From contig DLCN01000015.1 in NCBI GenBank assembly GCA_002480645.1, positions 1 through 64,000 of the forward strand: 64,000 bases of DNA, written 5' to 3'. Below the pieces are notes generated by a model. It saw only the letters and a list, made by a program, of their open reading frames with translations, searched no databases and was not told where the DNA came from. Made by a program: the position numbers and the translations under genes. This DNA comes from Balneolaceae bacterium UBA7797 (GTDB taxonomy: Bacteria; Bacteroidota; Rhodothermia; Balneolales; Balneolaceae). Positions 43,712 through 51,853 of the stretch are shown here, piece after piece; the stretch's first letter is position 1, and every line of letters begins with the position of its first letter.

Positions 43712-46423
43712 ATGAATAAAGATCAAATACACGCACAAAGTCTTACCAAAATAAATGACGATTTCCTGTTCCTGATGGAATCGTTCAAAGAAATGTTAAT
43801 ATCGCTCGGAGAAGATTCTCTGGCTCACAATCTCCCTTGGGTGAATGAGGAAGCCAAAGGTAATTCGGTAGCAGCCTATAAACCGGATGATATGGTTCAG
43901 GCACTGAGCATCTCTTTTCAGCTTCTTAATCTGGTGGAAGAGAATAATGCCACCCATTACCGACGAAAACTGGAATCAAATCTTGATGGAAGCTCTGTAC
44001 GTGGTTCTTGGTCTGAGACCTTGACCGTGCTGAAAGATAAAGGCTTAACAGAAGATGAGATTCTGGCTCAGCTCCCAAATCTTGATATCACACCGGTTCT
44101 TACTGCTCATCCAACGGAGGCAAAGCGAATAACTGTGTTGGAAATTCACCGCGAGTTATATCAGATGCTGGTAAAGCGGGAGAACCCGAATTGGTCACCC
44201 CAGGAGCAGGATGTACTTCGGCAGGATATCATCGATTTGCTGGAACGATGGTGGCGAACCGGAGATATCTACCTCGAAAAACCGGATCTGGAAGCCGAGC
44301 GTAATAACGTGTTGTATTACTTTACCAAGGTGTTTCCTAAAGCGTTGCCTCTCAGCGACAAACGTTTGAAGCATGCCTGGAAAGAAGTGGGGTTCGATCC
44401 CGATAAACTCAGAAAACCGGAATCTTTTCCGATTCTAAGCCTGGGAAGCTGGGTGGGGGGCGATCGTGATGGTCACCCGTTCGTAACTCCCGAATTCACT
44501 GCAGAAACCTTACTTCTTCACCGCGAAAAAGCGTTGATGATTCATCTTGAAGGTTTGAAAGAGTTTGGTAAAAAGATCAGTTTATCTTCCATTCTGAATC
44601 ACACACCGGAATGGTTTCTTGAAGAAATTGAAAAACGTGCGGAACAAGAAGGACAGGCCGGTAAGAAAGCCATTGATCGAAATCCGAATGAACCCTGGCG
44701 GCAATTCACCAATTTGCTGATTCTGAAAATGAATCGGACTATTTGTCCGGCCGAAAACGACACGGATCTGTATTGGGAAGCTTCCGAATTTTCTGCCGAT
44801 CTGGCTATTCTTCGGAAATCGCTGGAAGAACTGGGTGCCGATCGCGTTTGCGATGAACTTCTGTTTCCACTCGAACGTCAGCTTCAATGCTTTGGCTTCC
44901 ATTTAGCGAAGCTCGATATCCGTCAAAACAGCGATTACCACGATAAAGCCATGCGTCAGATCCTGGAAACATCAGGATTTGAGGATTTTGCTTTCGATGA
45001 GTGGTCGGAGGAAAAACGTCTGGATTTTATTAACAAAGAATTTGAATTGAATCGCCCATTCCTACCGGAGGATTGGACGTGTGGCACCGAAGCCGACAAT
45101 GTGCTGGGATATTTCCGTGCCATCCGAGATCACATCAAAAAATACGGGGAAGCAGGAATAGGAACCGTCATTGTGAGTATGACACGCAGCCTCAGCGACT
45201 TGCTGGTGATGTATTTGTTCTTCCGCGAAACCGGGTTGCTACACACTGCCTTTCAGGTGGCTCCACTATTAGAAACCATCGATGATCTGAATTCCGGGGA
45301 GGAACTTCTCGACAAGTATCTTCAGCATCCACTTACTCAAAAACGACTGGACAAAGGTGGACAAAAGATTCAGGAAGTGATGTTGGGTTACAGCGATAGT
45401 AACAAAGATGGTGGAATTCTTGCCAGTCGGTGGACGATCTATAAAGCCGAACGGATGCTGAGCCTGAAAGCCAAAGAACACGGTGTAAAGCTTAATTTTT
45501 TCCATGGACGGGGTGGTACGATCAGTCGGGGTGGAGGTAAGATCCACCGTTTCCTTGAAAGTATGCCACCGGGATCGATGAGCGGTCACATCAAAATGAC
45601 CATTCAGGGTGAAACCATTGCCAACCAGTTTGCAAATCTCTTGAACGCCACGTACAACCTCGAAATGTTTATTTCAGGCACTGCTCGACAAGCATTACTC
45701 AGCAATGAAGAAGAGCAATTTGAGGATGCGTATGAGATCATCGAATCGTTGGTTGAATCTTCCGGCAATACCTATCGGGGATTCCTGGATCACGAAGGAT
45801 TCATCCCATTCTACAGTGCGGCTACTCCGATCGATGTGCTGGAGCAGAGTAAGATTGGTTCACGACCTGCCCGACGTACCGGTCAGCGTTCGCTGAATGA
45901 TCTTCGGTCCATTCCCTGGGTATTTAGCTGGAATCAGTCTCGCTTTAATTTAACGGGTTGGTTCGGTACCGGAACGGCACTTCAGAAGCTGTCTGAGGAA
46001 AATTCGGAGCAGTACGAACGTTTGGCCCAGCTCACTCAGGACTGGCCTTTCTTCAAATATTTTGTGATCCACATCGAAACCAATCTCATCAATTCCAGTC
46101 TCGATATTATGGAGCGGTTCGCAGAATTTGTTACCGATGAAGCTCTGAGGAAAGAATTGATGGGGATGATCGAAAGTGATTATGAGAAGGCTTATGAGCA
46201 GACCGATTATCTGATGGGCTCTAAGAAATCCGATCGTCGTCATGTGAAACTGGAAGACAGTGAACGTCGTGATGCCGCCCTTCACATACTCCACGATCTG
46301 CAGATCGACTATCTGAAACGCTGGCGAAATCTCACCAGAAAAAATACCACGGACAATGAGTTGCTGAACAGTCTACTATTGACCGTAAACGCCATTTCAG
46401 GTGGACTGAAGAGTACGGGGTGA
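43712..46423 (+). CDS. ppc: Phosphoenolpyruvate carboxylase
   Basis: About 903 aa, cytosolic; it adds bicarbonate to PEP to form oxaloacetate and replenishes the TCA cycle. Catalytic His133 lies in TAHPTEAKR. The other signature blocks are SWVGGDRDGHPFV, GYSDSNKDGG, FFHGRGGTISRGGG with the second active-site His and the mobile loop, and SMSGHIKMTIQGE. The C-terminus ends in NAISGGLKSTG, equivalent to the conserved -NTG end of the family. I favour the ATG at 43712 (MNKDQIHAQ); ATG at 43670 is in frame and would add 14 residues. No regulatory Ser motif of plant enzymes is present. It stands alone between two ABC-F genes. Confidence 0.96.
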   Translation: MNKDQIHAQSLTKINDDFLFLMESFKEMLISLGEDSLAHNLPWVNEEAKGNSVAAYKPDDMVQALSISFQLLNLVEENNATHYRRKLESNLDGSSVRGSWSETLTVLKDKGLTEDEILAQLPNLDITPVLTAHPTEAKRITVLEIHRELYQMLVKRENPNWSPQEQDVLRQDIIDLLERWWRTGDIYLEKPDLEAERNNVLYYFTKVFPKALPLSDKRLKHAWKEVGFDPDKLRKPESFPILSLGSWVGGDRDGHPFVTPEFTAETLLLHREKALMIHLEGLKEFGKKISLSSILNHTPEWFLEEIEKRAEQEGQAGKKAIDRNPNEPWRQFTNLLILKMNRTICPAENDTDLYWEASEFSADLAILRKSLEELGADRVCDELLFPLERQLQCFGFHLAKLDIRQNSDYHDKAMRQILETSGFEDFAFDEWSEEKRLDFINKEFELNRPFLPEDWTCGTEADNVLGYFRAIRDHIKKYGEAGIGTVIVSMTRSLSDLLVMYLFFRETGLLHTAFQVAPLLETIDDLNSGEELLDKYLQHPLTQKRLDKGGQKIQEVMLGYSDSNKDGGILASRWTIYKAERMLSLKAKEHGVKLNFFHGRGGTISRGGGKIHRFLESMPPGSMSGHIKMTIQGETIANQFANLLNATYNLEMFISGTARQALLSNEEEQFEDAYEIIESLVESSGNTYRGFLDHEGFIPFYSAATPIDVLEQSKIGSRPARRTGQRSLNDLRSIPWVFSWNQSRFNLTGWFGTGTALQKLSEENSEQYERLAQLTQDWPFFKYFVIHIETNLINSSLDIMERFAEFVTDEALRKELMGMIESDYEKAYEQTDYLMGSKKSDRRHVKLEDSERRDAALHILHDLQIDYLKRWRNLTRKNTTDNELLNSLLLTVNAISGGLKSTG

Positions 46424-46613
46424 TGATATTTACCCGGATAACCGGGATGCATTAGATGCGATTGAATGGTGTGTTAGAATGAGTGAGAAAGAAATTAACA
46501 GAGAAAAAATCCTTATTGAAAAGCCCGTTCCTCTCCGTACCTTTGGAGTCCTTCTTGAAAGTCATACTACAGATTTGAATGACATTAGAAAAGGCGATCA
46601 AATCCATCACTAA
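46410..46613 (+). other. Unassigned open frame directly before ettA (small or remnant gene)
   Basis: This frame is open for 67 codons before a stop at 46611-46613, 12 nt before the ettA start. Its codons are rich in the GNN/RNY pattern and read as a protein-like sequence (YPDNRDALDAIEWCVRMSEK, then KPVPLRTFGVLLESHTTDLN). The only ATG is at 46479, giving a possible 44-aa product; the codons before it lack a start. It is out of frame with ppc. It may be a small gene, a leader ORF for ettA, or the 3' remnant of a lost gene. I recognise no family. Confidence 0.35.
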
Positions 46614-46625
46614 ATCCACATAGTC

Positions 46626-48299
46626 TTGAGCGACAATAAAATCATATTTTCGATGGTTGGGGTGAGCAAAGTTCACAAGCCCAACAAAACTGTACTTAAA
46701 GATATTTACCTCTCCTTTTTCTATGGAGCAAAGATCGGTGTTCTTGGTTTAAACGGAGCCGGTAAATCCACGTTGTTACGCATTATTGCCGGAGAGGATA
46801 AAGATTACCTCGGCGATATCAGTGTACAGAAAGGTATCACATTCGGATATCTGCCTCAGGAGCCACATCTGGATGCCAACAAAACGGTAAAAGAAATTGT
46901 CGAAGAGGGCGTGCAGGATACGGTGGATCTTATTAAAGAATACGAATCCATCAACGAGCAATTTGCCGATCCCGATGCTGATTTTGATGCGCTCATCGAA
47001 AAACAATCCAAGCTGCAGGAGAAGATCGATCATCTCGATGCCTGGGATCTGGATGCGAAACTAAATCAGGCGATGGATGCCTTGCGCTGTCCTCCGGGCG
47101 ATACTCCCGTGAGTGTGCTTTCAGGTGGGGAAGCACGCCGGGTGGCCCTGGTTCGTTTACTGCTCAAAAAACCGGATGTTTTACTGCTGGATGAGCCTAC
47201 CAACCATTTGGATGCTGAATCTGTAGGTTGGTTAGAGCAACATCTGGCCCGCTATGAAGGAACCGTAATCGCCGTGACTCACGACCGTTATTTCCTCGAT
47301 AATGTGGCAGGATGGATTCTGGAACTTGATCGCGGTGAAGGAATTCCTTTTGAAGGAAATTATAGTTCCTGGCTGGAACAGAAATCAGAGCGCCTGCGTC
47401 AGGAAGAGAAATCGGAATCAAACCGACAGAAAACGCTTCAGCAGGAATTGGAGTGGATACGACAGAACCCCAAAGGTCGACGTGCCAAGAGTAAAGCCCG
47501 TATCAATGCCTACGAGGAATTACTGGAACAACAGAATGAAAGGCGCAATGACGACATGCAGATCTTTATTCCGCCGGGACCGCGATTGGGTACCAAAGTT
47601 ATTGTTGCAGATCACGTTGCTAAAGGATTTGATGATCGCTTATTGGTAGAGGATATGAATTTTCAGCTTCCTCCGGGTGGTATTGTCGGGGTTATCGGTC
47701 CGAATGGTGCCGGTAAATCAACCCTGTTTAAAATGATCATCGGGGAAGAAGAACCCGATAAAGGCGAGCTGATCAAAGGGGAAACCGTGGAATTAGGTTA
47801 CATCGATCAGAAGCGTCCTCTGGATCCGGAAAAAACGATCTGGGAAGAAATATCCGGTGGAAATGAAATTCTGCAATTGGGAAATCGTGAAATAAACTCC
47901 CGTGCTTATGTGGGACGATTCAACTTCACAGGGAGTGATCAGCAGAAGAAAACGGCACAACTTTCCGGTGGGGAAAGAAACAGAGTTCACCTTGCCAAAA
48001 TGTTGAAAGAAGGCGCCAATGTGTTGTTATTGGATGAGCCGACCAACGATCTGGATGTGAACACCCTTCGTGCCCTGGAGGAAGCGTTGTTGAATTTTGC
48101 CGGTTGTGCTGTGGTTATTTCCCACGACCGTTGGTTCCTGGATCGCGTGGCTACTCATATCCTCGCTTTTGAGGGGGATAGTCAGGTGTACTGGTTTGAA
48201 GGAAACTATCAGGAATACGAAGAAAACCGTAAACAACGACTGGGCATCACCGACGATCAGCCGCACCGCATCAAATACAAAAAACTGATGCGGGATTGA
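46626..48299 (+). CDS. ettA: Energy-dependent translational throttle protein EttA (ABC-F)
   Basis: A 557-aa soluble twin-ABC protein that binds the ribosomal E site and gates entry into elongation according to ATP/ADP. The N-terminus (IIFSMVGVSKVHKPNKTVLK) and LSFFYGAKIGVLGLNGAGKS align with E. coli EttA, and YLPQEPHLD follows. The second Walker A is GPNGAGKST. Signatures are LSGGEARRVALV and LSGGERNRVHLA. The arm insertion and the P-site tRNA interaction motif linker are in place (WIRQNPKGRRAKSKARINAY). The start is TTG at 46626: the next in-frame ATG would remove the first conserved strand, so the rare start is supported by homology. A terminator lies 20 nt after the stop. Confidence 0.94.
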   Translation: MSDNKIIFSMVGVSKVHKPNKTVLKDIYLSFFYGAKIGVLGLNGAGKSTLLRIIAGEDKDYLGDISVQKGITFGYLPQEPHLDANKTVKEIVEEGVQDTVDLIKEYESINEQFADPDADFDALIEKQSKLQEKIDHLDAWDLDAKLNQAMDALRCPPGDTPVSVLSGGEARRVALVRLLLKKPDVLLLDEPTNHLDAESVGWLEQHLARYEGTVIAVTHDRYFLDNVAGWILELDRGEGIPFEGNYSSWLEQKSERLRQEEKSESNRQKTLQQELEWIRQNPKGRRAKSKARINAYEELLEQQNERRNDDMQIFIPPGPRLGTKVIVADHVAKGFDDRLLVEDMNFQLPPGGIVGVIGPNGAGKSTLFKMIIGEEEPDKGELIKGETVELGYIDQKRPLDPEKTIWEEISGGNEILQLGNREINSRAYVGRFNFTGSDQQKKTAQLSGGERNRVHLAKMLKEGANVLLLDEPTNDLDVNTLRALEEALLNFAGCAVVISHDRWFLDRVATHILAFEGDSQVYWFEGNYQEYEENRKQRLGITDDQPHRIKYKKLMRD

Positions 48300-48319
48300 T
48301 GAGTTATCATCTCACTTTG

Positions 48320-48344
48320 AAGGGCGCTTTAGGGCGCCTTTTTT
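48320..48344 (+). terminator. Intrinsic terminator after ettA
   Basis: AAGGGCGC, loop TTTAGG and GCGCCTTT make an 8-bp stem followed by T's. It also separates ettA from the convergent histidine kinase gene. Confidence 0.8.
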
Positions 48345-48355
48345 ATATCCGGGAG

Positions 48356-50497
48356 TCAGACCTCAAGTAAAGGGAAATCGAAGGTAAGTGTATATCCGTC
48401 ACTTGAATCTATCTGATAATTGGCATCGAGTTGAGTGAGTAATGAATCAATGATCTGAAGCCCGAGTCCGCTGGTAAACGAGGTTGAATTCCGATCGAAA
48501 CCAACTCCATTATCAGAGTACATAACATGAGCAGAATTTCCTTCTTTGGTGATGTTCAATGTGATCAGTGCATCTTCCTTTTGATTCGGAAATGCATACT
48601 TCAGTGTGTTGGTTACCAGTTCGTTGATCAATAAACCAAGCGGTATCGCCTGATTGATACTCAATGTTTCCAAGGCGATATCTATCTGATGATGAACGTT
48701 AAGTTCCTGGTCTAATCCCACCAGATTTCCTTTCACGGATAGTAACAATCGCTCATAATATTCACTCAGGTCGATCTTATTGAATTCCTCCGTGGAGTAA
48801 AGTAATTCATGCACCATAGCAATGGATTTTACCCGGTTCTGGGCGTCCATCAATTTGGCTTTTTCATCATTACTGTGGGATTGATATACCTGTAGCTGTA
48901 GCAAACTGGCGATGATGGCAAGGTTGTTCTTCACCCGGTGATGGATCTCCTGAAGTAAGGTATTCTTTTCTTTGAGCGATTCCTGTAGCTGTCTGCGATG
49001 GTCTATCAGTTCGCTAATGTCCATCATGGTAACGATCACTTCTTCGATGTTACCGAATTCGTCGTATATAGCTCCACCGGTGGCATCAACGGTGATCTCT
49101 TTACCGGTTTTGGTCTTTCGTTTAATGATCCGGTTTATTTGCCCGGACTTCAGGATCTCATCTATAGCTTTCTTATAAAGCTTATCATTATTGTCGTCGA
49201 GAAAAGTGAGTTTTTTTCCGGTCACTTCCTCTTTCTGCCAACCCAGAATTCGTTCAGCCGCAGGATTCCAGATATCCTGAATATAACCGTCCAGATTACT
49301 GGAATAGATAGCGATCGGGGAGGCGTCAATGAGTGAGCGTAATCTTTGGTTACTTTGTTCTACTTCTTTTTGTGCACTTAACTGATCATGCACGTCGGTG
49401 GCTATGATGGTCCAGGTATCCATTTTCAGTTGCTCATCATACTGTGGAAATACCGTTACCGAGAACCAGCGCAACTCACCATATTTATTTTTCAGCTGAA
49501 CCATTCTTTTATGGTCAGATTTTGACTCTCTGTTTGCATTCCAGAGTTCGACGATCTCCGCATATTCCTCTTCAGTCAAATACGAGAGCCAGTCCCAGGT
49601 AAGCAGATCACTTTTGTTTTTACCGAAATAGGTTAAGCCGGCATTATTGATATAGATCGGTTGAGCATCAAGGTCAGCGATCCAAACAATATGCGGGATG
49701 GCTTCCGTTAGCTGGCGAAATTTTCTCTCGCTATATTCTATCTCAATATTTCTTTTTTTCTCTTCAGTGATATCTCTCACCGTGCCATGAAAGTATTGCG
49801 TATTCTCCCACAATTTACCGGTACAGTGCAGATACTTATATCTGCCGTCGGGAAAATAGATCTTTGTTTCGAAGGCAACGATCCCGTCATTATAATGGCC
49901 GCTAAACAGAGTTTTATAGATATAATCCCATTCTTCTTTTGTAAAAAATCCGGATTGCTCGTCCATCTTAGGAGGATCTTCCGAAGGAGGGAGTTCAAAG
50001 ATATCGAATAAACCTTCAGTCCAATGAAGCTTTTTGGTTTTCAGATTGTATTCGAAATTACCCCGTTTTGAGATCTTTTCGACCAACTGATTCAGATCTG
50101 CTGATCTCTTCAGGGATGTTTCCAAAACAGCCTTCTTGGTATTATCCACCACCACTGCCAGTGTATGCATCTTATTATCGATGCGAACCCGGCTGGCTTC
50201 TATGATCACATGAACTTCTTTCCCGCTTTTTGATAATCCCACCCATTCCCGTTTAGAGATGGATTTATTTTTAATGAGATTCACGATCTCAAGAAAAATA
50301 TCCTTGATCTTATTCTTGCCAACAATTACCTGTAGTGATCTGCCATCCAGTTCTTCTTCGGTATATTCAAACAGATCCAGCAAGGATTTGTTGGCGTATC
50401 TGAAATGTAGTTTGTTATCAACTACACAGACCGGTAAGCTGTTAGTTTCGGCAAGGGGGGCACCAATGCCTTGAATCAGTTTATGTTTGTCAATCAT
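48356..50497 (-). CDS. Soluble four-PAS sensor histidine kinase (HisKA_2 type), paralog 1
   Basis: About 713 aa with no membrane segment. Four PAS domains are visible: about 20-120, 135-255, 260-380 (IPHIVWIADLDAQPIYINN) and 385-500 (SPIAIYSSNLDGYIQDIWNP). The HisKA_2 H-box is EIHHRVKNNLAI near residue 520, followed by the ATPase domain with N-box INELVTNTLKYAF and G-box SDNGVGFD. Proteins of this class autophosphorylate and signal light, redox or small-molecule cues to response regulators; none is encoded in the window. The start is the ATG at 50497; a GTG-led extension adds 18 residues. An inverted repeat lies 40-70 nt upstream. Confidence 0.92.
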   Translation of the reverse strand: MIDKHKLIQGIGAPLAETNSLPVCVVDNKLHFRYANKSLLDLFEYTEEELDGRSLQVIVGKNKIKDIFLEIVNLIKNKSISKREWVGLSKSGKEVHVIIEASRVRIDNKMHTLAVVVDNTKKAVLETSLKRSADLNQLVEKISKRGNFEYNLKTKKLHWTEGLFDIFELPPSEDPPKMDEQSGFFTKEEWDYIYKTLFSGHYNDGIVAFETKIYFPDGRYKYLHCTGKLWENTQYFHGTVRDITEEKKRNIEIEYSERKFRQLTEAIPHIVWIADLDAQPIYINNAGLTYFGKNKSDLLTWDWLSYLTEEEYAEIVELWNANRESKSDHKRMVQLKNKYGELRWFSVTVFPQYDEQLKMDTWTIIATDVHDQLSAQKEVEQSNQRLRSLIDASPIAIYSSNLDGYIQDIWNPAAERILGWQKEEVTGKKLTFLDDNNDKLYKKAIDEILKSGQINRIIKRKTKTGKEITVDATGGAIYDEFGNIEEVIVTMMDISELIDHRRQLQESLKEKNTLLQEIHHRVKNNLAIIASLLQLQVYQSHSNDEKAKLMDAQNRVKSIAMVHELLYSTEEFNKIDLSEYYERLLLSVKGNLVGLDQELNVHHQIDIALETLSINQAIPLGLLINELVTNTLKYAFPNQKEDALITLNITKEGNSAHVMYSDNGVGFDRNSTSFTSGLGLQIIDSLLTQLDANYQIDSSDGYTLTFDFPLLEV

Positions 50498-50537
50498 TAA
50501 AACCTGAGCCGTCTCTCTCTTTATCAGGAATTCTACA

Positions 50538-50565
50538 TTACATGAACACACACTTATTCATGTAA
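50538..50565. promoter_or_regulatory. Inverted repeat TTACATGAA-N10-TTCATGTAA
   Basis: Perfect 9-nt arms separated by 10 nt lie 40-70 nt upstream of the paralog-1 kinase start. The 19-nt centre-to-centre spacing places the arms about two helical turns apart, as expected for a dimeric regulator. It could also be a hairpin in the leader. Confidence 0.45.
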
Positions 50566-50685
50566 ACTCAATGTCACTTTATTTAGTATGTCTAGTCAGG
50601 ACATTGTGTTTATCGACAGATATATTTTTTACTGAAGCAGATCTGAAGGAAATGAAGAATTCCTAATCAACCAATGTACTATAAA

Positions 50686-50718
50686 AAAGGGCACCTGATT
50701 ATCCGTCAGATGCCCTTA
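50686..50718 (-). terminator. Intrinsic terminator after the 22-aa gene
   Basis: On the minus strand AAGGGCATCTGA, a 7-nt loop and TCAGGTGCCCTT form a stem of about 10 bp with a two-base internal mismatch, followed by TTTTTTATAG. The hairpin includes the stop codon of the small ORF at 50699-50767. No annotated minus-strand gene other than that ORF lies upstream. Confidence 0.75.
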
Positions 50719-50767
50719 CTTTGGGTTTGTTATATTTTGATTCTAACCAATCAAAAAATCTTTTCAT
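50699..50767 (-). CDS. Candidate 22-aa small protein
   Basis: An ATG at 50767 opens a 22-codon frame (MKRFFDWLESKYNKPKV, then RASDG and TAA). The peptide starts with an amphipathic aromatic segment and ends in a basic tail. The stop codon lies within a strong intrinsic terminator, the arrangement expected for a very short mRNA with its own end. There is no Shine-Dalgarno, as is usual here. It sits in an otherwise empty 570-bp region between a histidine kinase and a GntR regulator. I recognise no family; it could alternatively be a small RNA that happens to carry an open frame. Confidence 0.5.
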   Translation of the reverse strand: MKRFFDWLESKYNKPKVRASDG

Positions 50768-51073
50768 CCGGAGCTCAATATTTAAAATCAGTTATATGGT
50801 TAGTATCAATTAATAGAAGGATGAGGCTACACAATTTTTAATTTGTACTTAAAGATACTAAAGTTGTAGGGTCATGTATCAACTTGTTATAACAAACAGT
50901 GACAACTACACAATTACTTCAAAATAAACTCCCATATTATTTGAACTGATACATGTATTAAAAACGATTAAAAATGAACGTTATAAGTGATTCAATCATT
51001 TGAGGATTAAAGAGAGTTTTGATCTGTGTATCTTACTTCTAGATTTGACAATTAATGAAAGCCGGTGGATGAG
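50768..51073. promoter_or_regulatory. AT-rich regulatory region before the GntR gene
   Basis: Apart from the promoter listed separately, this 300-bp stretch carries the palindromes TTGTTATAACAA (50884-50895) and ATACATGTAT (50949-50958), and a repeated CTACACAATT word near 50828 and 50910. It must hold the divergent promoters of the small minus-strand transcript and of gntR. No other gene is seen. Confidence 0.4.
51017..51047 (+). promoter_or_regulatory. Bacteroidota-type promoter of the GntR gene
   Basis: TTTTG at 51017-51021, an 18-nt spacer and a perfect TAGATTTG (TAnnTTTG) at 51040-51047. This predicts a transcript start about 20 nt before the ATG at 51074. Confidence 0.6.
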
Positions 51074-51853
51074 ATGAAAAATAACGCAGTTCCTTTACAC
51101 AAGCAGATCACAGAATGGTTACAAGAACAGATTGAGACCGGTGTATTTAAAGCCAATGAAAAATTGCCATCCGAAAACGATCTGAGTGAGCAATTTGAGG
51201 TGAGCAGAGTTACTGTACGGCGTGCCCTTCAAACACTGGAAAATGAAAAAGTGATCTATCGGTGTCAGGGAGTGGGCTCGTTTGTAAACGATAACCGGGC
51301 ACATAATCCTCTGATGGAACTAAAGGATTTTATGGAAGAGGTAACCAATTCCGGTTTTTCTGCGGAATCCAGAGTGGTTAGCTATGAGCAAAAGCATGCC
51401 GATAAAGAGATCGCAGATATGCTTAATATCAAAGAAGAGGCGATGATCGTAGAAATTGATCGTGTTCGTTTAGGAGACGGAGAACCGATCGCGTACGATC
51501 AGACCTGGATGCCAGTTTTTTACGGCCAACTCATCGATGGCCACGATCTGCAGAAAAGATCGATCTATCAGATCCTCGAAAGTGAATACGAAATTCCTGT
51601 ATTAAAAGGGTGTTACCGCATTGAAGCGGTTAATGCCACACCGGAGCAGGCGACTCATCTGAACTTACAGGAAAATGATGCCCTGATGAAGATCACGAGA
51701 ATTACTTTTACGATCGGGGATAAGCCCATTTATTATCAAAGACGGTATCTGCGCAGTGATAAGCTCGTGTACGAATTTCAGGTTCACAGAGATCAGGAAG
51801 CTTCACAGAATGAGATCATCGATGTTTCTGCCAGTGTGTTAGCTAGATCGTAG
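51074..51853 (+). CDS. GntR/HutC-family transcriptional regulator with UTRA domain
   Basis: About 259 aa. The N-terminal winged helix (LHKQITEWLQEQIETGVFKA, then LPSENDLSEQFEVSRVTVRR) is typical of GntR proteins. The C-terminal UTRA ligand domain is seen in DRVRLGDGEPIAYDQTWMP and YYQRRYLRSDKLVYEFQV. HutC-type members sense metabolites such as histidine derivatives or amino sugars; the ligand here is unknown, and no metabolic operon adjoins it. ATG at 51074 is preferred over the GTG at 51065. Its 3' end overlaps the convergent kinase gene by 11 nt. Confidence 0.92.
   Translation: MKNNAVPLHKQITEWLQEQIETGVFKANEKLPSENDLSEQFEVSRVTVRRALQTLENEKVIYRCQGVGSFVNDNRAHNPLMELKDFMEEVTNSGFSAESRVVSYEQKHADKEIADMLNIKEEAMIVEIDRVRLGDGEPIAYDQTWMPVFYGQLIDGHDLQKRSIYQILESEYEIPVLKGCYRIEAVNATPEQATHLNLQENDALMKITRITFTIGDKPIYYQRRYLRSDKLVYEFQVHRDQEASQNEIIDVSASVLARS

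Noticed and set aside
46452..46676. 74-codon open frame on the minus strand over the ppc-ettA gap
   Set aside because: It overlaps the ettA start and is the exact codon-register complement of the plus-strand frame, whose GNN-rich codons look more like coding sequence; its own residues look like a shadow.
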